Below, piece after piece: positions 38,996 to 51,158 of a stretch of 64,000 nucleotides of DNA. The notes beneath the pieces were generated by a model. It did not search any database, was not told the origin of the DNA, and saw only the letters and a program-made list of their open reading frames with translations. Both the position numbers and the translations under genes were made by a program. The DNA comes from Gyrodactylus bullatarudis (lineage: Eukaryota; Platyhelminthes; Monogenea; Gyrodactylidea; Gyrodactylidae), in contig SSNU01000165.1 in assembly GCA_012064415.1 (NCBI GenBank), positions 86,313 through 150,312 on the forward strand, in the 5' to 3' direction. Position 1 is the first letter of the stretch, and every line of letters begins with the position of its first letter.

Positions 38996-40789
38996 AAACG
39001 TTTTAAAGACTGGAAAGTGTTACTCTTTCTCTCTACATTGGACATGTTCAAGTTAACAGTAGTTCTTAAAATATGCAAATTAGAATTATACAGATAATCG
39101 TGTTCCCACCAGGATACATTAACTATAAAAGTTTCAAATTACTTTTTTATGTAGTTTTGCTTTATTACAATGTATTTCGATTTATTCATTCAACTTTTAT
39201 AGTTCAATTTGAAAATTCATACTTGGGAAGAGAGTTGAAAAGCGGATTTATCAAAATATAGAATTTTTTGTGATAATCTTTGATACTAATATCCTTCCCA
39301 ATGAAGGTGAAAAAAAACACTTTCAGATTATTATTTATATGAAATACAAATCCCTCCTTTATTCATCAAGGGAATTTATTATGTACTGTTAGCTCATAAG
39401 AGAGTGAGAGAGCTAACCCTGAGGTCATTGCATCCTAGATTTAACCTGGATAGATGAAGAAGGGATGTCTTGAGCCCAATCTATTTCTAGTATAGAATAG
39501 GGTTACTTACAGCTTATTCAAATACACGCAATACATCAGAGTGAGAGGGCTAAGGAAAGAACTTTATGTATTGCATTGAACTGAAGGGAAAAAATTATTT
39601 TCAGTTTACTTACTATGCTTACAACAGTGTGTATAGTATGGGCCTTTTTTTGGGGGATCTTTTTTTATTATTTTTTAATTTCAATAGTATTTCCCTTAGT
39701 ATTCTTTTCTAAGGAAAAACATAAAACATAGATGAATTCAAATAGTAGTAATTTCCTCTGAATTTTTCTTTTGATAGTTATCCCTTGGTAGAAAAAGGAT
39801 GTAAACTTTCTTGTATCAATTATTGAAAAATTCCAATTTTTTATGACAAGCTAAAAGCATTGAAGAAGCGAGTCAAAGTTTATCTATTTCTTATATCTTA
39901 AAAACAATGAGAAACAATTCGATTCCTGTTAGATTCAGTAACAATTTTGACGATCTGACTTGATTTTTTTATCCACTATGAAATCTGTAAATGTTGCAAA
40001 TATAGATTTAATCAGAATATACCTATTAGAGTTGGACGAAATGAGAAAATTGATACCTAGGTATGGTAAAAATAAAGAGAAAAAATAAAAAAAAAACAGT
40101 CTACCCAACTCCATCCTCTATCCGGTTACAAATAAATGCTGTGATTGGCCCAAACAAGCTTTAAACATTTCATTGAATAAAATTCTGTATAAATAAACAT
40201 ATCGGTGTAGGGTCTGATGAGAACCGACGAAAATAAAGAGCTCATATTCACTCATTAATAATTTCTCTACCCTTTTTTTCAGCGCTTGATATTTACGGCT
40301 TTTGCATGGTCTTCCATACTTAGTATTTACTCTGTTACCTTCAAGTTCCGACTACATCAGATTTTCGACATCACGGAGCATAATCTCCGAGTAAGCTGCT
40401 TTCAAGGGGATTATTTTGTATTCATACTTTTTAAGAACAACTTTTAACGTTTTAGCCACAGCATACAGATGTTAATAGGGTTATTCATTAATTTTTGCAA
40501 ACTACAAGGACATTAGTCAGCAAAATGATAATAAATAAACGTTAACCCTTGAAATTCTTGGAGATTTGATTTAAAGAATGAATCAAGATAGTGAGCAATG
40601 AGCGTATATAACGTTTCCTTTACATTAGACGAGAATATTACAAATAGATATGACAAATCTTTTTAAAATATATCCCTATAGTGTCGAGCCTAAAAACAGA
40701 GAATAAACGCTTTTATCTTGCGATGAATTAGTAATGTGTGTTTCATTATTCTCTATACAAGATGAGGCCATGATCATGTCCTTTTGCAG

Positions 40790-40873
40790 AATCCTCTTCT
40801 AATCAACTCGCCAAATTCGAGGACACAACTACTGCATACTCAATCTGAATTAAATGTCAAGAATAATTCCTAA
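40790..40873 (+). CDS. Candidate terminal exon
   Basis: After the acceptor ccttttgcag the frame reads NPLLINSPNSRTQLLHTQSE and seven further residues to a TAA at 40871. An AATAAA follows at 40955-40960. It starts in phase 0, compatible with the exon ending at 37830. Composition resembles the Ser/Asn-rich dystrobrevin tail, but no homology is recognised. Confidence 0.35.
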   Translation, partial: NPLLINSPNSRTQLLHTQSELNVKNNS

Positions 40874-40979
40874 AGTATGATAGATTAGGCAGAGAGGAGA
40901 TTGCCTCATCAAAATAGTACGATGATAATTTATGTATGGAGATTATTCTTTCTCAATAAAAATCAGATTTGCATTGAGT

Positions 40980-41180
40980 AACTATAGGGTTAAATTAGAG
41001 AACAATTGCCCCCTGTTATTTCTCTCTAAGTTTACTTTGAATCGTGTTGGTCTTTTTATTATCAATGACATGAAAACTCACCGCAAGGGATTCGTTTTCA
41101 TTTCATCGATGTTAAAAAGCCCTTGGTCTCTTTGTCACTCAGAAATACTACTGCAAAACAAGAGGGGGGAAATGTTCTAT
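40980..41180 (-). repeat. Dispersed repeat carrying the empty site of the MITE
   Basis: On the minus strand it reads ctgagtgacaaagagaccaa, then gggctttTTAAcatcgatga and aatgaaaacgaatccctt. The same sequence flanks the MITE at 17040-17078 and 17564-17605 on the plus strand. It is therefore a second copy of the host repeat without the insertion. An 86-codon open frame across it is incidental. Confidence 0.65.
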
Positions 41181-42009
41181 AGAATAGTCTGATTGAAATT
41201 CATGAGGATCTTATAAAATGATGAAATTTCCCAAGGATCTTAATTTGGCTGATCATAAATGTTCAATTTTAATTAATTTCTTCCGTTATACATAACATTT
41301 TAGACTTGGACCGCTCAAAATTGTAATATTCGTGAAAAATAAGAAAAATCGGATTTTTAAATATTGAAAAACAGTTTCAATAGAGTTTTTGCAACTTTTC
41401 TGTATAAAATAATCTGGATTCAAGTTAAAATTATGAAATTAAACTATTAAAAAACGTTTTCAATTTGAAAAATCTCACAGTTTTGTTCATCTTATTCCAG
41501 AAGCATAAAAAGGTAAATTTCATTAAAGTCTATTACATAATATATATTGGAATGAAAAAATTTCACCTATCATTTAAATACTGACAATTTTGGAAAAATT
41601 CATTCTAGGATTAAAGATAAAAAATTAATCAACCCGTAAAATTAAAATATGCAACTGCCTGAACTCACTCTACTAAACTAGGAATGATCTGATTAACGAG
41701 AATGAATGACAGAAGTTTTTGGGAAAAACTTATTAGATTATAACCAAGTTTTCTCCATAGCCTTCGGTTTTGAGATAAAGGTTACCCCTTTTGAACCCAT
41801 AAGAACAAATTAAGTAACTGATCACTGATCACTATATAAAATAAAATATAAAAAATAATATAAGGAAAGCCAAAGAGTTTAGCCACTCAATAAAAAGTAT
41901 TTTTATGCATTAAAAATATAATAAAACTGATCCCTACCTAAAACTAAAAAAGCCAAGTGAAAAGGCCATATTTTTTACAATTTTCACTTTAAAGATTCGA
42001 AGATCCAAC

Positions 42010-42586
42010 ATTAGGCCGTTTTTTGAATTTCGAAAATGCACCAAATTTCCACTTTTTCAACTTTTGAACCCTTAATTTTTATCGATTTCGATGATTCGAA
42101 GTGATGTTATTTGGGATCAACATTGAACAAAGAATTCGAATTCACCTGCAAAAGTTCACTGAAATTTGTCATTACTGTGGGAAATCGAACAATTAGAATT
42201 TTTCGATTATCACGAAGGCAAATTATCCAAAATTTGGAAGCTTAACTTTTTCTCTGAAACAGTAAAGTCTTCGCTATCTCTATGGCCAAATTCCAATTTT
42301 TTGTCTAATGTTGATCCTAAATACCTGCATTTAACTGCTTCGAATCATCGAAATTGATAAAAAAATTTTGGGTTCCAAAGACGAAAAAGTGGAAATTCGG
42401 TGCATTTTCGAAATTCGAAAAACGGTCAGATTGAATTTTTTCGGAATTTTTTTCGAATATTCACATCTTATTAGGTCATTCCCTTTTAGAATTCAAAAAA
42501 TAATTTTTTTCTGTGAATCCAGAGAAAAATATTGAGTTTTTTGTAAAAATAGTAAATTCTCATCTTCATGTAAACTAGCTTTATAT
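42010..42586. repeat. Snap-back palindromic element, left end missing
   Basis: The inner arms are clearly complementary (42024-42110 against about 42350-42440, including ttcgaaaatgcaccaaattt against ggtgcattttcgaaattc). The right terminus ATCTTCATGTAAACTAGCTT is present. The matching left terminus is not visible. Confidence 0.65.
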
Positions 42587-42962
42587 AGATAAGAATAAAT
42601 GAGCTAACTCGGATCAGTCTATTTATGATACACATTCATAAACAACATGATGGGATGATCCCAAATGTGAGCTTATTAAGTAAATAAATTAGGGAGAAAC
42701 ACCTAAAGTGGATTCTAAGGGCAATCCTCTGAATAATTTATAAGCGTTCATGTGGAGGATTATAATCTTTGTATTCCGTTTGTTTACCTTACGTTTATTG
42801 GGATACTTGCTATACTCTTGCTGGTAAGTGAGTGATGTTATATTTCAAGTGTATGAACGAATTAAGTAGGTCAAAGGTTAAGCTACTATCAGATATCTTT
42901 GAGTGGATCAGGTTATTTTTCGATTTGAATACTTGTTTTATGCAATTACATACATTAATTTT

Positions 42963-43010
42963 ATCTTGTGCTAGTTGATATGAAGATGGGGATTTATGAT
43001 TTTTTTTTCA
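42963..43010. repeat. Terminus of the snap-back family
   Basis: gtgctagttgatatgaagat followed by ggggatttatgatttttttt is a recognisable left end. The rest of the element is absent. Confidence 0.45.
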
Positions 43011-46000
43011 TTTAGACGACAATATTGTCGAACTTCATAAACTCATAAGCGAGGCTATATATAACGAGCGTAATATTAGTAGGAGTTCAGACTTGGAATC
43101 AGCGTAATAATTTTGGTAAGGTTACCAATTTTTTAATTTTTTGTGATGAAAAATAATAATTTGGGACATGAAGGGTTAATTTGAGCCCTTCGATTGATTC
43201 ATTTTGAGGCTCAGACTTTAGGGGGAGTTATTTATTAAAAAATCAATATTGATAGATATATTTCAAAATTTCTAGTCAAAATCAGTATGAAATTCAAATT
43301 ATGAAAAGTTTTAAAATTGACGAAAAAGCAAGAATATGGCAATGATATTTTGCCCCTATACTTCATGTTGTTAGAAATGTGACTCATCGCTCAAGCTATT
43401 ATTGTCTGGGTTTTATAAAAAATGTATCGACTATCCATGTTAGTGTTGAAACCTTCTGACTTGAATACTGAACGGTTCAATGGCTGAATTTCTGCCTTTT
43501 GATCAAGAAGGAAAATCATTATATTCTGCTCAAACTTTTCTGCGTTCCATAATTTGAAAATCACCAATGAAAGAATTTTAAAAAATTAGCTGAAAAGACA
43601 ATATTATTTTATGAGATTCAATTTTTAATTGATAGTGGCGATGTTGATGATAGGGGGCCTTCAAAGCAATGTTCATTTCAAAATTCAATACTCATATAGT
43701 TTTACAGAAATTTAAATTTTTATTCTTGAATACTAAGAACTTGATTAAGTTTACTGCAGTTTTATTTTAATATTACTAACAGAAACTAAATAAAAAACAT
43801 TGTACACAAATTACACATTTCATCTACAATATAATAATACAATTCTTAATGCTATAATTATGAGTCATTCCTAACAATACGACTAAATTTTATTAATCAA
43901 ATAGAAAAGAAAAAATGAAATATTTATTTCAACTCAGTCGAGATACACTTGTACTGTTTGTAAGAGATAGATGGTAGTGATATCAGTAAAATAGAAAAAA
44001 AAGTTAGCTTAGCATACATCGGTTCTGTTTCAAGTTTGGCCAAACTATGAGACAAATGCTCTGCGCTGAATTTCAGATTTCTCAATAATTCTGGTGTTTT
44101 TTTTACAAAAATAACTTAGTCATTCGTTAGATTTTTTCATGTACAAAACAAATGTGATACATGTCAGCTAAAACTGTTCTTTTTTAGTACAAGAAAAAAT
44201 CTCTTTGGGAATGTGGTAGGTTTATTTTATTGTTTTTTAAATTACAACATTACTCTGTATCACCCGTTTTTATTATAGGAAGAATGACCTCCTATATTCA
44301 TGAATAATCAGCAGAAATTTATAGTATCCTAAGATTATTTTGGGCAATTAAAAGAAAATATTACTTTATTATCTATGAGCCAAAATTGTAAAGAGAATCT
44401 TGATGTGTCCCTTTTATTTTGATCAGGTTATACTAGTAATAAACTAATATGATGCTGATCTTAAATCTGTTCATAGAATTCGTGAATTGTATTCAATTTT
44501 AAAGAAACGAAAGAATTCAAAATTTCCCGTACACCAATTGCGAAAATCAATCAATAGACATTATAAAAATAAATCATAACTTCTCGCTTCGTAAAGATTC
44601 TCTCTAGGCCATGAGGCTCTATATCAATAGAGATAAATGCAAAATTATGCTCCCATCTGGTCTCTCTTCAACCCTCTTGAATCGCTTCTACTTCCTTGAG
44701 ATATTGTCTCCTTAACTTTGGATCAAGGTTTCAGTATGTCATTTAACTTAAAATTAAATCCTCTTATTAACATTCCTAGGATTAATACTATTTTATATTC
44801 TATAAGAAAATCTCTAAATCCAGTGACGTAAGACTAAAAGCTTACAAGTCATTGGTATTTCTTCTTTTCGACTACATTTTCCCTCTTCTACCTAATTAAT
44901 CTCTAACAATTGAGTGGGTGCAATATAGATTTTTATATTCCTTATTTCGTCATTTTAACTCGTACAATACGCTTATCTCGATCTTAGGGATTAACCCTCT
45001 TTGGGTTCATAGATATGCATTTATAGTTAAAAACAAATATAATTATACTTATAAGTGTTTTGTCTAACAAAAAAAATCAAGTAAATGTCAGATCAATAAA
45101 TTTCAGAATTTTTCTAGGCTTTCGATTGATTCAGCCCTAAACCTCGTCAGATCTCATTTTCAGGCCTAAACATGAGAAATTTTGAGAAGTGGTTTTCAAT
45201 TCATTACATAAACTCTTTTTTCGCCTTTTAAATGATCCTTGGAATTCTATTCATACAAGAGAAAATATTTTAAAGATACTGTAACTTAGTTAATCAAATA
45301 TTCAACCGTATCTTAATAATTCCTTTTCGTTTTTTGGAAAAATATTAAATTCTCAGTTCGCTTTATTTTTAAAATTTTTTAACTTTGGTTGAATTTTCTC
45401 GCATTCAACTCTCGTTCGAAATATCGAGTATATTTTTTCATACAAATACTTTCATTATATTTACTGCCAAGCGAATCAATTTGAAATTGATCTAGCCTAC
45501 CCGATTAAAAGATGAGATGTGTTCATTTGCTTCAATTTAAGGTCTTCAAATCTTATTTATGTGCTAATAAATTCGATTTGTAATAATCTATAATAATTGC
45601 CTCTTTTAGAAAGGTTCTTCCTCACAAGTACAATTTATTTATGAAAATGAAAGGAAAATCTATCAAGGAGATGTAGTCATCATTATTTTTTGAGGTGAAA
45701 TAGGAAATAGTAGTAAGGAGAACACGAAAAACGAATTAAATGCACTTTTTTTGTACACGAAAGATTAATATGTAAAAAGTATTTATACTATATATATCAT
45801 GTCCTCTTTTTTCGCTTTACGATTGCAAATACATTAAAGAGTGCCGTGGAATGTTTATTTCAATGTTTCTACGATTTGTTCGGCTTAATATCACTCAATT
45901 CCTTCCTTATTCATTCATAGGATCAGCATTAGATAAGCTCTTGAACTAATAAAATACAGTAGAGCTTTAATTCTAATCAATTTCAGGGGAGAATTCGCAA

Positions 46001-47440
46001 GAAAATGTTTAGATAACAAGGATTTTCATCATTCTTACAATAATAATCTCTATTTATTGAAAAAACATGTACAGTCTTTACCGAAACTCAATGGCCACCC
46101 CAGTCCAAAGGAATATTAAGCTAAGTTTCTTGCTTATTAGGAAGACTATTCAGAATCTAAATTTCAGATTAAGAATAACTAATTTCCATAAGAAAATTGT
46201 TCAAAATCATTTCAGTTTTTGATAAGACTCTTTTTTTATGTAGCCTTGACAAATTTAGTGAAGGCTCAGCTAATATCCTAACTAATAGTCAATAAATCAA
46301 AGTCTTATTGCCTTTTTCTACTGTAATTCTTGATTTTTGCAATTTGAGAAAATTCCAAAAAAACATTTCGTCGAAGAATTCGGAATTGGTCATAGAGGTT
46401 AAGAGAAACTCACTATCACGAAAAAAAGTTAAACTTGTAAATTTTCCTTTGTAATCAGTATTTGATTGCTTCAAAATCGCTTGAAATTGATTAAATTCTG
46501 TTAAATAGCTTCAGTATTGAGGTTTACCGTTACCGACACAGTTTACAAGAATCGATGATGAACGTAAAATATTCTTAAATATTGCTTTTGTTGTACTGAC
46601 GTGTCCCATAATGAACGAGCTCTCTAAAAATTTTCCCACTTGAATATTTTTGGGTGATTTCTACAATATTCATGATCAATGCATTCTTTTAGATTTTATA
46701 TTTTCTATTTTTATAAATGGGTAAGAAATAAAGAGTAAAAAAAGTACTAGAATAAAACTTTAAACATAAATCTGGTCAAGATGGTAAACACACCAAAAGT
46801 TCATAAATAAAAATTTTTCCTTGTTTTTTAAATTTTTAAGAAATTTATAAACTTGGATGCTCTCTTATCTTTTCAAGGGGAAATGTATTTAATTTCTGCA
46901 AAATGAATATTTCCCCTTCTGATAATATTAGCACACAATTTCATTGTATTTTATGCATGGGAAAAGTACTTTAATCAAAGAAGAAATATGTATTGTTAAT
47001 GCAATACAATAGCTGATAGTGATCCTAAAGATTCTTCAGTGAAGAACGACACATTCATTTCATGTGTGGATTTCTGAAATCTAGATTTTCGAATAACGAC
47101 ATGTCATGATCTGATAATTTTCTTATTCCAATAATTCATGATCATAGAATTTAAAAAATTATTATTTCTTAGACTGTCCGGAGCAGAATATTGAGTTCTT
47201 TGTAAATTCTCAACTATAGTTCTATGTTGATAATTTCTTTTTTCTGATAATTCCATCAACATACAACAAAATGAGATTTGCATTGAACTTTTTCTTTGAG
47301 TCAAACTTTTATAAGAAGGTAAGTGGATTAAATACTAGACTATAAGGAAATAGGTCTTAGGCTCAAATACCAAAAAGATTCATATTTGGATGAGAGTTTC
47401 ATTCGTACTAGTCACAATAAGTTCCATTACCAAATAACAA
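43011..47440. other. Gene-poor stretch
   Basis: Apart from the non-LTR fragment at 44608-45030, no exon, RNA gene or clear repeat is visible. The short open frames at 46289 and 47104 (minus) look random. Confidence 0.45.
44608..45030 (+). pseudogene. Decayed non-LTR retrotransposon fragment, second copy
   Basis: Reads MRLYINRDKCKIMLPSGLSS, matching the minus-strand fragment at 38369-38830 (GLYINRDKSKIMLPLG). Nucleotide similarity continues to about tttgggttcatagatatgca. Stop codons and frame changes are frequent, so it is older than the other copy. Confidence 0.55.
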
Positions 47441-48111
47441 ATGAAGTTGGGAATCTATGATTTTTACAGAAATCTCGATTTTTTCATTAAAAATTTCGAA
47501 TATGTAAATGATTTTTTAGAATCCTACTCATGTTGCCCACTTCTACCAGTTGAAGAAAAAAATCCAAAAAAATAATTTTTATGAAAATATGGCCATTTTT
47601 CAAATTTCAATTTGGCGCCAAAATCCCATTTTTTCGAACTTTGAACTCAAAATTTTTATTGATTTGAAAGTTTGAAGTTGATCAAAAGAGGTTTTTCAGG
47701 GTCAAGATTAGACAAGAAAGCTGACTAGCACCGTCAAATTATCGACAGTTACCCCAAAATCGAGAGATTTTTGATAATCGAAATTTCATTGATTTTCAAG
47801 TAGTGAAAATGATGAAAAAATCGAAATTCCGCTCCCAAACGATAATAAGGCTATGCATAAGATCAGATTCAGTTGAATTGATTTTCTTGTCTAATCTTGA
47901 TCCTGATCTTGGGATTTTGGCGCCAAATTGAAATTTGAAAAATGGCCATATTTTCATAAAAATTATTATTTTGGATTTTTTTCTTCAACTGGTAGAAGTG
48001 GGCAACATGAGTAGGATTCTAAAAAATCATTAACATATTCGAAATTTTTAATAAAAAAATCGAGATTTCTGTAAAAATCATAGATTCCCAACTTCATATC
48101 AATTAACTTTG
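47441..48111. repeat. Snap-back palindromic element, longest copy
   Basis: About 660 bases. atgaagttgggaatctatga on the left is complementary to tcatagattcccaacttcat on the right; the arms share gtagaagtgggcaacatgag and many other blocks. The centre holds a non-palindromic segment (ccgctcccaaacgataataa) that also occurs in the copy at 58508 and, inverted, at 59621. Confidence 0.8.
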
Positions 48112-48346
48112 AGTATAGAACTGTTCTATTATTTTGGATATGATGAACAGAATATCAATACAAGTTAGAGAGTATCATTATTTCTTATGTAAGCTTTCTA
48201 AAGGTAATTTTGCTAACTTTTTGCCAACATATTTCCACCCTGTGTTCACACCAGTAATATCATTAACAGCTTATTACTTATGAGATATGTATTCTATTAA
48301 ATCAAAGAACCAGTTATTTAAAAACTAAGCCCTTTATTTCAGACAC

Positions 48347-48682
48347 AAGTCAACCCTAATTAATATGTACTTTTATCACACTGATGAGGATGCCCGAAAT
48401 AAAGGCCTTATTTTTGAAATAACTGGCATCATCTTAATTCTTTTATTTAATATGACTTTGATGATCCAACTCAAAACCAATGTGCGTAGAACAACGAAGC
48501 ATCATCGATTGGCTGAGGTCATTGGTCTTTGGAATGAAGACAAAATTCAAAAGTCAAGTGAATGTCGACATCATCGTTTCAACTTTGGATTAATTAGATT
48601 TGTCAATCAAATCATAAAGATAAAGCACAGTATGTGTTATCTCAAACTGGACGAGAAAAATTATTTTGATTTGCATCGATAA
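48347..48682 (+). CDS. Candidate terminal exon with one membrane segment
   Basis: After the acceptor tttatttcag the frame reads HKSTLIN MYFYHTDEDARNKG, then a hydrophobic segment (LIFEITGIILILLFNMTLMI). A strongly basic His/Arg-rich cytoplasmic-looking tail follows to a TAA at 48680. The frame is open through the acceptor, with one base completing an upstream codon. It may therefore be a last exon (phase compatible with the donor at 37858) or a small gene starting at the ATG at 48365. No family recognised. It is not in frame with the channel-like gene downstream. Confidence 0.4.
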   Translation, partial: KSTLINMYFYHTDEDARNKGLIFEITGIILILLFNMTLMIQLKTNVRRTTKHHRLAEVIGLWNEDKIQKSSECRHHRFNFGLIRFVNQIIKIKHSMCYLKLDEKNYFDLHR

Positions 48683-49073
48683 ATGAAAAATTTTGATTGA
48701 TATTGGTCTTAGCTACATTATTTCTCCCTCTTTTTCTATTATTTCTATTATTTAGTTGAAACGAAGGAGATGTGACCTTAATGAATAACTATGTATTTAT
48801 TTTTCTGGTGATGCCTGGAGAGAGAGAGATAGAGACACTTGAGTCATTCCATTTTTCACTTTTCTGTACATTCATTGTAGTTTTTCTGGTTAACTCGATT
48901 TCCATTGGTCAGTTACGATTTGGCCAATGAGAATTTTTCTCTCGACAAACACTGAGTGTACAAGGAATAAATTCCATCCTATTTTTCAGAAATCAAAGTA
49001 TTCTTCTCTAGTCTGCTACGAAAGAAAAAAAATAACACTCGAGTAGTCTGGCATCAACTTTTTGGATATTTTT

Positions 49074-51074
49074 ATGATTCCACCAGGCGATTATCAGTTA
49101 GCAACATCAGTAACATCTGTACAACAACAAGGACCAAATTCAACACTGCTAGTACAAAACACTCTTCCCACCAGTAATGTTACTCCGTTTCAGTTGAAGA
49201 AGAGGAAACATTCAACAGCTAGTGGAAATAATAGTTGCTTCTGTGGAAGTACAACCCACTTTATAATGCCCCAGACAGGACATAACTCAAAGATGACTCT
49301 GAATGATGATACGAGTAATCTTTTGAAAAAGAATGATTCTATCAATGATAGTATAAGCAGTCCAACACCTCCATCTCCCCCACCGAGAGTCAAGGGATCA
49401 GGAAATCATAACCATGTTATAACAGAAACCCTGAATACCTTATTTAATGAGATGCCGTGCTATTCTACCCATTTGAATGATCATTTAGTTAAAACTTCGG
49501 AGAACTCAAAATACTCTCCCATTTGTAGTGGTAAACGATCCAAATGTAAGGACTTTTATCGTCTATTCAATAGTCAAATTAACACACAAATTGGACAGTT
49601 ATCTTCAGCCTATAAAAAGTTTAAGGTAAACTTTTGGATCGATCGACTCTTGATGATAACAGGAGTTTATTTTCCCTTGGTTGTTGGTGTTCTCATGATT
49701 ATAATCCATGCTTTCCTTGGGGTATCCAAGTGTCTACCGAATCAAGAATCAAAACATGAAAATTTTCACACCCAGAGTAGTTACATTGATAAAGCGTGTG
49801 GTTTACAATTGAGTTTCAACATCCTCCAAGGCAAGAGTGAACCTTCAACGAGGAAAAATGAAAAGGCTCCGTTCTTCTCGTCAGGGGCCAATCTACAACA
49901 AGAATGTTATCCCTTTATTCTTATAATAATTGCTGCACTGATGTGGTTACCTCACAAATTGACAAACCATTTAATTGAGCACAACGCCCGTAGAGACTTG
50001 TGTTTTATTAAGGGAGAATTGCATAGCTTTCGAGAGTCATTAGCACGTGAATTGGCTGTGAATAACTCCTGTATAGATTCAGCTGGATGTAGTAATAATA
50101 AGAGGACTTTGTCCCATTCAAATCACCATCAAAATCATGCCTATCAGGACAGTAGCAATCAGTCAGCAAATTCTTCCCAAAACCCAGATCATCATAATTC
50201 AATTGGAAATAATCTTGATACAAAGAGTAATTGCTTCAGTGTTATAGATACTGAATTTTCTTCACCCGGATTGGCACATCTTCCTGATTATGTGTCTTGT
50301 AGGAATGATTGGTCGTTAAATGCTTACCTGTCCAGCTGGCAAAATGCAGATTTCTACTGGATACGCTATCTAACTAAACATTGCATTTTGGGATTTTTCC
50401 TTTTGATCAACTTTTTCTCAATTCTAACTGTAATTATCCTAAATAGAGGAGCACCATTTGTAGCCCTTTTCAAATGTGAATTACAAATGGCACCGAGTGA
50501 AACACCTGTCCACCTCGTATGTATGCTACAGACAACCTTTCTAGCCAACATGTCTGTCTTGATATTTGGCCTTTTGACCTTGATAAGTATCCTGTGCCAG
50601 ATTGTCTTTTTTTACAACAACTTTTTCCAGACGCATTTCCTCAAAATTGAAAATACGAATCGTATCGGATATCGAATTGATGAGCTGAGTCCGATTCATT
50701 CGAATGATCGCATTAAAAATGATAGAGCAAGGTATTTCTTTGGAGATTACATTTGTCTTTTGGCCTTTGCAACATTCAAGGAGACAAACAAGGAGATTAG
50801 AAACATGACAGTCACGATATCCCCGAAAATCTTTAGAACAGACTTTCACATGCTGTCAATGATGTGTCATGAAAACGTCCACCTCTTACCAGACGCGATG
50901 CATATTCACTTTTGGATGGAACGTTATGCTAGACTAGTCAAGAAGCGGTGCACAAAACCTGGTTGGTTCACACGTCAAACGAATATGGGTCATTTGGTCA
51001 GATGCGAGGATATCTCGATGAAGTTCAACTTTAGCAAAATTGGCGTCAAGCTAGAAGTTATCGACTTTTTTTAA
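49074..51074 (+). CDS. Divergent pannexin/innexin-superfamily channel protein, intronless
   Basis: 666 residues from the first ATG (MIPPGDYQLA; the frame is closed upstream at 49044). A long polar N-terminal tail of about 185 residues precedes four membrane segments at about 190-214, 278-298, 434-456 and 485-515. Loop 1 has YIDKACGLQ and ECYPFILIIIAALMWLPHKL, matching pannexin FVDSYCWAAVQ and [20 protein letters not shown]. A cytoplasmic loop starting DLCFIKGELHSF resembles HICSDLKFIMEEL. Loop 2 holds two cysteines (FKCELQ, LVCMLQ). The arthropod innexin YYQWV signature is absent. The family forms gap-junction or single-membrane channels. The similarity is by eye and remote. It is odd in being intronless and having the long N-terminal tail. 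Confidence 0.65.
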   Translation: MIPPGDYQLATSVTSVQQQGPNSTLLVQNTLPTSNVTPFQLKKRKHSTASGNNSCFCGSTTHFIMPQTGHNSKMTLNDDTSNLLKKNDSINDSISSPTPPSPPPRVKGSGNHNHVITETLNTLFNEMPCYSTHLNDHLVKTSENSKYSPICSGKRSKCKDFYRLFNSQINTQIGQLSSAYKKFKVNFWIDRLLMITGVYFPLVVGVLMIIIHAFLGVSKCLPNQESKHENFHTQSSYIDKACGLQLSFNILQGKSEPSTRKNEKAPFFSSGANLQQECYPFILIIIAALMWLPHKLTNHLIEHNARRDLCFIKGELHSFRESLARELAVNNSCIDSAGCSNNKRTLSHSNHHQNHAYQDSSNQSANSSQNPDHHNSIGNNLDTKSNCFSVIDTEFSSPGLAHLPDYVSCRNDWSLNAYLSSWQNADFYWIRYLTKHCILGFFLLINFFSILTVIILNRGAPFVALFKCELQMAPSETPVHLVCMLQTTFLANMSVLIFGLLTLISILCQIVFFYNNFFQTHFLKIENTNRIGYRIDELSPIHSNDRIKNDRARYFFGDYICLLAFATFKETNKEIRNMTVTISPKIFRTDFHMLSMMCHENVHLLPDAMHIHFWMERYARLVKKRCTKPGWFTRQTNMGHLVRCEDISMKFNFSKIGVKLEVIDFF

Positions 51075-51152
51075 AGATTTTTTCTGATTTTTTGACATAA
51101 AGATTCAATTTTGCATTTTTATTATTCCTGTATTATATTTAAAAAATTACAG

Positions 51153-51158
51153 AATAAA
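51153..51158 (+). terminator. Polyadenylation signal of the channel-like gene
   Basis: AATAAA in cagaataaaatatt, 79 bases after the TAA at 51072-51074. Confidence 0.6.

Noticed and set aside
49190..50849. Several minus-strand open frames of 60-102 codons
   Set aside because: Shadows of the channel-like gene on the opposite strand.
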